52,486 nt of DNA, taken from positions 1-52,486 of the forward strand of contig JAAELC010000133.1 in assembly GCA_024227135.1 (NCBI GenBank). The letters run 5' to 3'. The notes beneath the pieces were generated by a model. It was not told the DNA's origin, did not search any database, and saw only the letters and a program-made list of their open reading frames with translations. The translations under genes and the position numbers were made by a program. The DNA comes from Gammaproteobacteria bacterium (GTDB lineage: Bacteria > Pseudomonadota > Gammaproteobacteria > Chromatiales > Chromatiaceae). Each line of letters begins with the position of its first letter. Position 1 is the stretch's first letter. This document shows, in pieces, positions 47,483-52,486 of the stretch.

Positions 47483-50400
47483 TTATGGCGATGCAACTGG
47501 CTCGTCATCGAGCAGCATCTGCATGATGATGATCAGCGCCTTTAGTGCTGGTGACGTTTCCTGGGGAATCGAGCCTTTATTCGACGGATCAGATCCCGCC
47601 TGCTGTTCTTCCAGGTTGGTGAATCCGTCACCATCAAAATCCAACGCACCGTCCACCTTGACCAGAGGATCGAGAAACGGATACTGGGTTTCGTACCCAT
47701 CGGGCAGGCCGTCGTCGTCGCTGTCGCTGTCGGCCAGCCCGGTACCCAGCTCATACTCCTCCCTGTTCGTCAGGCCGTCCTTGTCCTGATCGGCGGCGCC
47801 GTCAGCGGGATTCCAGGGATCCAGAAAAGCGTAGCGATCCTCTTCGGTATTGGGAATGCCGTCATTATCATGATCGGAATCGCAGGCATCACCCATGCCG
47901 TCCACCAGGAAATCGGCCTGATCCGGATTGGCGATCCCCGGGCAGTTATCGAAGGGGTTGAGATACCCGTCACCATCGGTGTCGTCATAGACGGCATCCG
48001 TCACCAGGCTGGTGGTCTCTGCGGTGAGGTAGTCACCATTATCGGCAGTGGCCAGTGATCGCCAGCGCATCAGCGAACCGTCGGTGAGCAGACCGAGCAG
48101 TTGGGGTGAGAAACTGAAGGTTCGGGTCTCTCCCGCTGCGAGCAGGCCGATATCCCAGAACGCCATTTCCCCGGCATCGCATCGAAAAGGGAGACTCTGC
48201 CCCTGGCATGCCGTGATCCCGGGTATCTCGGTTGTATTCAATGGATACAGGCCCACGGGGTAAAACAATCGCAGCTGAACACCAGTGAGCAATGTCGACG
48301 AAGTATTCTCAAGCTCCAGGGTGACATCGACCGGCTCATTCGGTGCTGCGGGATTGCTCAAGACGGTCTGCCGCAGCGCCAGGGCATGGGCGTCATTGTC
48401 CACGAAAGTGACGTGCCCTGCCTGCTGCTCTCTTCTGATCCCGGACACCGTGCCGGCGATCAAGGCAGTATCGACTTCCACCAACGCCCCGTCGGCGGCA
48501 TCACCGGAGACATCCACCTGCAACAGGACCTGACCGACAGCCCCCGAAACCAGCTCTCCAAGGCTCCAGCTCACCACCCCGTCATCAAAAACCCCACCGT
48601 GACTGGCCGCCGCAAACTGTGTGCCCGCCGGTAAAGGCAGGGTCAACAGCGTATCCATCGCATTGTCAGTCCCCGCGTTACCGTAAGACACCCGATAGGT
48701 CAGACGCTGACCCGCGGGGGTCGGGCTCTGGTCTCCGTCCACCGACAGCGTCAACGGCGGCACATCCTCGATGGCCAGATGCCTGGTTTCGGCCTGGAAC
48801 TGAATGGCATCCGCTGCCAGCCAGGCACTCCAAAGTATCAACTCGCCACTCAAGGAAGGACTGCTAACAATGGTAGTGGCGAGCATCGTAAAGCGGCGGG
48901 TCTGACCCGGTGCGAGTAGCGGCAACGACCAGGAAACGAACAATCCGGGGGGACAGTATCCTCCGGTGCTGGTAAGTCCCGCACAAACGGCTTCGCCGGT
49001 CAACAGATCGTGAGAACTGAATCTCATTCCGTAGGGCAAGGGTACGCGCAATTCCGCCCCGGTGACTGTGAACGCGGAGGTGTTGGAGACCATCACCTCG
49101 AATACGAGCGGGTCATCCTGCATTATCGGGGATTGTCTGTACGGGTTCTGGTTGAGCTGCACCGACAACGCCAGTTCCGGGACATCGCCGACATAGACCA
49201 CATGCCGAGCCTCCTGAGTGGCCGGCAACCCACCCGAAAGTCCCGACAGCCTGGCCTTGTCCACCTCGATCAGCGCCCCCTCATCAAGATTCGCAGCAAC
49301 CGTCAGAGCCACTTCCACCGTGCCGGTAGAGCCCGCCGGAATTATACTCAAATCCCACGTCACCACCCCGGCATCGTAGACACCGCCACCGGTCGCGGCG
49401 ACGAACTCTGTACCCTCGGGCAGGGGCAGGCGCAACGCCGAATTGATTACATCGAAGGTCGACGTGTTGCCATAGGTCAACCTGTACCTGAGCGGAGTAC
49501 CGGCCGCGACCGGATTGCGATCGGCATCGACGGCCAAACGTAGCGCCGGTGCCGCTTCCCTTCGGACGGTTTCGGTTTCGGTGATCCATTCACCATTGTC
49601 AGCAGACAGGGCGGCTTCCAGGTTGACCAACTGAAGGGACGATGGAAATATAAAAGGAAGCAATGACGGTGCTGATAACAATACCGAATAGGTACGGGCC
49701 TCTCCAGGACCCAGAGTCCCGATATCCCAATAGACCCCACCGCTGCAATGCGTAAGCGGGCAGGGGGAGCCATCCGACATATTCAAGGTAGACAAAGATG
49801 ATATCCCGGGAGGTACCTGAAGGTAGAGTTCGGTGCCGGTTATACTGCTGGACGAGGTATTGCTGGCCGTCAACTCAACACGGACATTCACTGAATCCTG
49901 GCCATTCCCAGTACCGATAGCCGATACGCTGGGATTCACCTGCATCGCCAAAGCCAGCGCTTGGTTCGGTGCGGCAATATAGGCGGTGCTGGAGGCGGCC
50001 TGGTAACGCATGGCACCGCCGATCGTGCCCTGGATCTCCGCGTAGTCCAGATTGATCAAGGTACCTGCCGGGAGGTCCTCGTCCAGATCAACCACCACTT
50101 CGAGTTCGCCGGTCTTTCCCGCCAGCAAGGGTCCGAGATCCCATTGAACCACCCCGGAGCTGTGGGTACCACCGGGACTGGCCGAGACGAAACCGGCCTG
50201 TTCGGGAACAGGAAAGGTCAACAGCGTATTGAGTGCGTTTGAATTCGACCGGTTCCCGTAGGTCAGGGTGTAAGTGATACGCCCGCCCGCCTCGACCGGG
50301 TTGTGGTTTTCGTCAACGGACAGCGTCAACGCGGACAGGTCATACAGCGGATAGGCAGGTGGTGGGGCAATGGGCAGGGTTCGGGTATCCGAGACGGTAT

Positions 50401-51607
50401 CGCCGCTGTCAGCCAAAAGCACCGCCTGCCAGCTCATCAGATCACCGCTTTCAATGCCGTAGGCCGACCCAACCGTACCTACGCTGGGAACAAAATAGAA
50501 GGTACGCGCTTCACCCGGTGCCAGGGAATCCAGGGACCAATAGAGGATGTCGCCCGCACCACAACCATTCGTCGTTGAAGAAAGGCAATCGGTCAGTTCC
50601 GTAACATTGACGGCCTGAATGCCTGCTCCCGGGGGAATATTCAGCCACAAATCGACACCGACTATTGTCGAGGACGAATCATTTGTTACCGTTAGTTCTG
50701 CATCAAGGGGCTTTTGAGACGTGGCAATACCTTGAATCTCCAATGAGAGATTCAAACCGGATTCCCCCTGGTCCACATAGGCCAGACTCGAAGTGGACTG
50801 GCTCCGGGGCTGGCCGCTCAACACCGCGGCAATGTACGCATTCTCCACATGAATCAGGGACCCGTCGGCGATACCGGCGCCGACTTCAACCACGGACTTC
50901 ACCCGGCCGGTTGCACCTTTCAGCAGGGTACCTATCGTCCATTCGATCCGGCCGTTATCCAAAGCCCCACCATTTGAAGCCGAAATGAAGCTGGTACCCG
51001 CAGGCAGCGGAAAACTCAAAGTGGTGTTCAACGCATTGACATCTGCCGTATTGCCGTAGTGAATGGTATAGGTCATCTGCCCACCCGCCTGAACCGGGTC
51101 CTGGTCTTCGTCGATCGCCAGGGTCAGGGCAGCATCTGAATCCACTGTGAGCGCCTGGGTGTGGCTGTCCAGCAATCCCGAGTCGTCTGACACGCTGGCC
51201 GTCCATTCGATCACGGTGCCGTCGGCGGTCGTATAGTGGATTTTCGGTGTCAAAATGTATGAAACCGATGCCCCGGCAGCCAGGTCACCGATGAGCCATG
51301 TGGCAAGTTCGCCCACCCCGCATTCGGTGGAATAATAAGCAGTATTACCCACACAGTCGTCTAGTTGGGTCATCCGGGCTTTAAATAGTGTGGACAAACC
51401 AGCGGGAATCGGCAGTTCGAGCTTGAGATCACTCGCTGTGGAAGAACCGCTGTTCACCACCTGGATTTCAATCAGCAAATGACTGTCGGGCGCAACGGCC
51501 GATGCGCCCAGTTTCACCCCCACCTGCACCGCCGCATGCACATCAATCGAAAAAACTGATGCCAGAATCATCAGTTTGAATAACAACATCCATCGGGCCC
51601 ACATCAT
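47483..51607 (-). CDS. Large secreted protein of alternating repeat modules with a calcium-binding tail
   Basis: This 1374-residue protein begins with a signal peptide (to about 25, ending in VHA). From about 26 to 1204 two module types alternate. Five modules of about 140 residues (type A) mostly have paired cysteines and an E/AxTxxxN-S pattern. Four modules of about 123 residues (type B) start L(T/R)L(A/S)(V/I)D and contain YGN and LP(A/E)GT; they resemble DUF11-like beta-sandwich domains. The last 170 residues carry DxDxDG-type calcium loops like thrombospondin type 3 repeats, then a short hydrophobic end. I start at 51607, where GGAG lies five bases before ATGATG. It is probably a surface or released adhesin; no anchor motif was seen. 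Confidence 0.85.
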   Translation of the reverse strand: MMWARWMLLFKLMILASVFSIDVHAAVQVGVKLGASAVAPDSHLLIEIQVVNSGSSTASDLKLELPIPAGLSTLFKARMTQLDDCVGNTAYYSTECGVGELATWLIGDLAAGASVSYILTPKIHYTTADGTVIEWTASVSDDSGLLDSHTQALTVDSDAALTLAIDEDQDPVQAGGQMTYTIHYGNTADVNALNTTLSFPLPAGTSFISASNGGALDNGRIEWTIGTLLKGATGRVKSVVEVGAGIADGSLIHVENAYIAAVLSGQPRSQSTSSLAYVDQGESGLNLSLEIQGIATSQKPLDAELTVTNDSSSTIVGVDLWLNIPPGAGIQAVNVTELTDCLSSTTNGCGAGDILYWSLDSLAPGEARTFYFVPSVGTVGSAYGIESGDLMSWQAVLLADSGDTVSDTRTLPIAPPPAYPLYDLSALTLSVDENHNPVEAGGRITYTLTYGNRSNSNALNTLLTFPVPEQAGFVSASPGGTHSSGVVQWDLGPLLAGKTGELEVVVDLDEDLPAGTLINLDYAEIQGTIGGAMRYQAASSTAYIAAPNQALALAMQVNPSVSAIGTGNGQDSVNVRVELTASNTSSSSITGTELYLQVPPGISSLSTLNMSDGSPCPLTHCSGGVYWDIGTLGPGEARTYSVLLSAPSLLPFIFPSSLQLVNLEAALSADNGEWITETETVRREAAPALRLAVDADRNPVAAGTPLRYRLTYGNTSTFDVINSALRLPLPEGTEFVAATGGGVYDAGVVTWDLSIIPAGSTGTVEVALTVAANLDEGALIEVDKARLSGLSGGLPATQEARHVVYVGDVPELALSVQLNQNPYRQSPIMQDDPLVFEVMVSNTSAFTVTGAELRVPLPYGMRFSSHDLLTGEAVCAGLTSTGGYCPPGLFVSWSLPLLAPGQTRRFTMLATTIVSSPSLSGELILWSAWLAADAIQFQAETRHLAIEDVPPLTLSVDGDQSPTPAGQRLTYRVSYGNAGTDNAMDTLLTLPLPAGTQFAAASHGGVFDDGVVSWSLGELVSGAVGQVLLQVDVSGDAADGALVEVDTALIAGTVSGIRREQQAGHVTFVDNDAHALALRQTVLSNPAAPNEPVDVTLELENTSSTLLTGVQLRLFYPVGLYPLNTTEIPGITACQGQSLPFRCDAGEMAFWDIGLLAAGETRTFSFSPQLLGLLTDGSLMRWRSLATADNGDYLTAETTSLVTDAVYDDTDGDGYLNPFDNCPGIANPDQADFLVDGMGDACDSDHDNDGIPNTEEDRYAFLDPWNPADGAADQDKDGLTNREEYELGTGLADSDSDDDGLPDGYETQYPFLDPLVKVDGALDFDGDGFTNLEEQQAGSDPSNKGSIPQETSPALKALIIIMQMLLDDEPVASP

Positions 51608-51853
51608 CCTTTCTCCACTATTCTTAGTTGTTGTTCGCTGGTTATTTCCGCTCAGGATCCTAACCTTTGGCCGACTCGAAATATATAAGAAAAATCGGGA
51701 AAAACCAGAGAACGACATCCCGATACGATGAAACAAAACATCCCTAAAATGGACATGGACCCATTGAACCCAACCCACTGCACGGCGATTAAAACCGGGT
51801 ATCGAATGCAGCAAACAAGAGAACTCCCCCCCCTGCTCTGATAAACTCCCGCC

Positions 51854-52486
51854 ATGCTTAGATTCGAACACCTCAGCCTTCGCCGCGGCACCAAAAAGCT
51901 CTTTTCAGATGCCAGCCTGAACATCCATCCCGGGCAACGGGTTGGGGTGACAGGGGCCAACGGAACGGGCAAATCCAGTCTGTTTGCCCTGATCCTCGAC
52001 CAGGTTCACGCCGATGAGGGGGAGTTTTACCGCCCCGGGGACTGGGTCATTGCCCACCTGGCCCAGGAAACCCCCTCTGACCCCCGCCCCGCCATCGAGT
52101 ACGTCCTGGATGGCGACCCCCAGTTACGGGACATCGAAAAGCAGATTGCTGCAGCAGAAGCCGCTTCCCGGGGAGAGCGGGTTGCAGAACTCCACGATCA
52201 GCTGGACAGCATCGGTGGTTACAGTGCCCGCTCACGGGCAGCCAGACTGATCCATGGTCTGGGATTCAACCCGGGAGAAGAGCTGCACCCGGTGGAAAAG
52301 TTTTCCGGTGGCTGGCGAATGCGGTTGAATCTGGCCCGGGCACTGATGTGCCGTTCGGACCTGCTGTTACTGGATGAGCCCACCAACCATCTGGATCTGG
52401 ACGCGGTCATCTGGCTGGAGGAGTGGCTCAAAGGCTACGGCGGTACCTTGATGCTGATCTCCCATGACCGGGATTTTCTGGACGCG
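51854..52486 (+). CDS. yheS: ABC-F ATPase of the YheS type, partial (runs off the window)
   Basis: The frame opens at ATG 51854 and continues past the window's end, so only the first 211 residues are visible. The Walker A is GANGTGKSS (near residue 35), the signature is FSGGWRMRL, and the Walker B is [12 protein letters not shown] followed by SHDRDFL. The [14 protein letters not shown] and VLDGD segments match YheS. ABC-F proteins act on the ribosome. The gene is transcribed away from the secreted protein gene across a 246-base gap that should hold both promoters. Confidence 0.92.
   Translation, partial: MLRFEHLSLRRGTKKLFSDASLNIHPGQRVGVTGANGTGKSSLFALILDQVHADEGEFYRPGDWVIAHLAQETPSDPRPAIEYVLDGDPQLRDIEKQIAAAEAASRGERVAELHDQLDSIGGYSARSRAARLIHGLGFNPGEELHPVEKFSGGWRMRLNLARALMCRSDLLLLDEPTNHLDLDAVIWLEEWLKGYGGTLMLISHDRDFLDA

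Overview
The window looks like chromosomal DNA of a gammaproteobacterium. It is densely coded, GC-rich and carries genes typical of that class: a fused chorismate mutase-prephenate dehydrogenase, ZapE, a YheS-type ABC-F protein, MscK, a FabR-type regulator and an Arn lipid A cluster. A marine or sulfur-oxidising relative (Chromatiales or Sedimenticola-like) is possible, but this rests on gene content only. I found no rRNA, tRNA, CRISPR array, prophage or complete insertion sequence. Gene functions come from motifs read by eye, without database searches.

Layout. (1) 73-8962, minus strand: a propionate-to-succinyl-CoA operon, prpE, methylmalonyl-CoA mutase, propionyl-CoA carboxylase beta and alpha, and the MeaB GTPase. 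(2) 9459-12234: a decayed copy of a palindromic repeat, then a CBS-domain protein, an endonuclease I-like secreted nuclease, a DsbA/FrnE-like protein and a secreted dienelactone hydrolase. (3) 12367-16284, minus: overlapping genes for a periplasmic-binding/PAS receptor with no output domain, a type I phosphodiesterase and TyrA. (4) 16703-20389: full-length MetH. (5) 20413-22325: FabR-like repressor divergent from a fatty acid desaturase, with two matching operators between them; a small inverted-repeat element sits at the desaturase stop codon. (6) 22491-29669: B12-binding radical SAM protein, Bcp peroxiredoxin, hybrid histidine kinase plus a response regulator-PAS protein, ArsR-type regulator and ZapE. 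(7) 29811-32296: remnant of a lipoprotein hydrolase and a SulP transporter. (8) 32567-36567: a compact four-gene operon with two related proteins of unknown function, a DyP-type peroxidase and a catalase-like heme protein. (9) 36571-46311, minus: Arn genes with ArnA split in two, then mscK and a thiopurine methyltransferase-like gene; a long palindromic repeat lies between arnD and mscK. (10) 46614-52486: a CYTH-domain protein, a 1374-residue secreted protein of alternating repeat modules, and the start of yheS.

The best candidate for an undescribed system is the four-gene heme peroxidase operon (32567-36567). Its two leading genes encode paralogues with a shared core and no function I can name, tightly coupled to two different heme enzymes. 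Next are the output-less receptor coupled to a phosphodiesterase and TyrA, and the palindromic repeat family with copies at 9459-9582 and 40699-40864.
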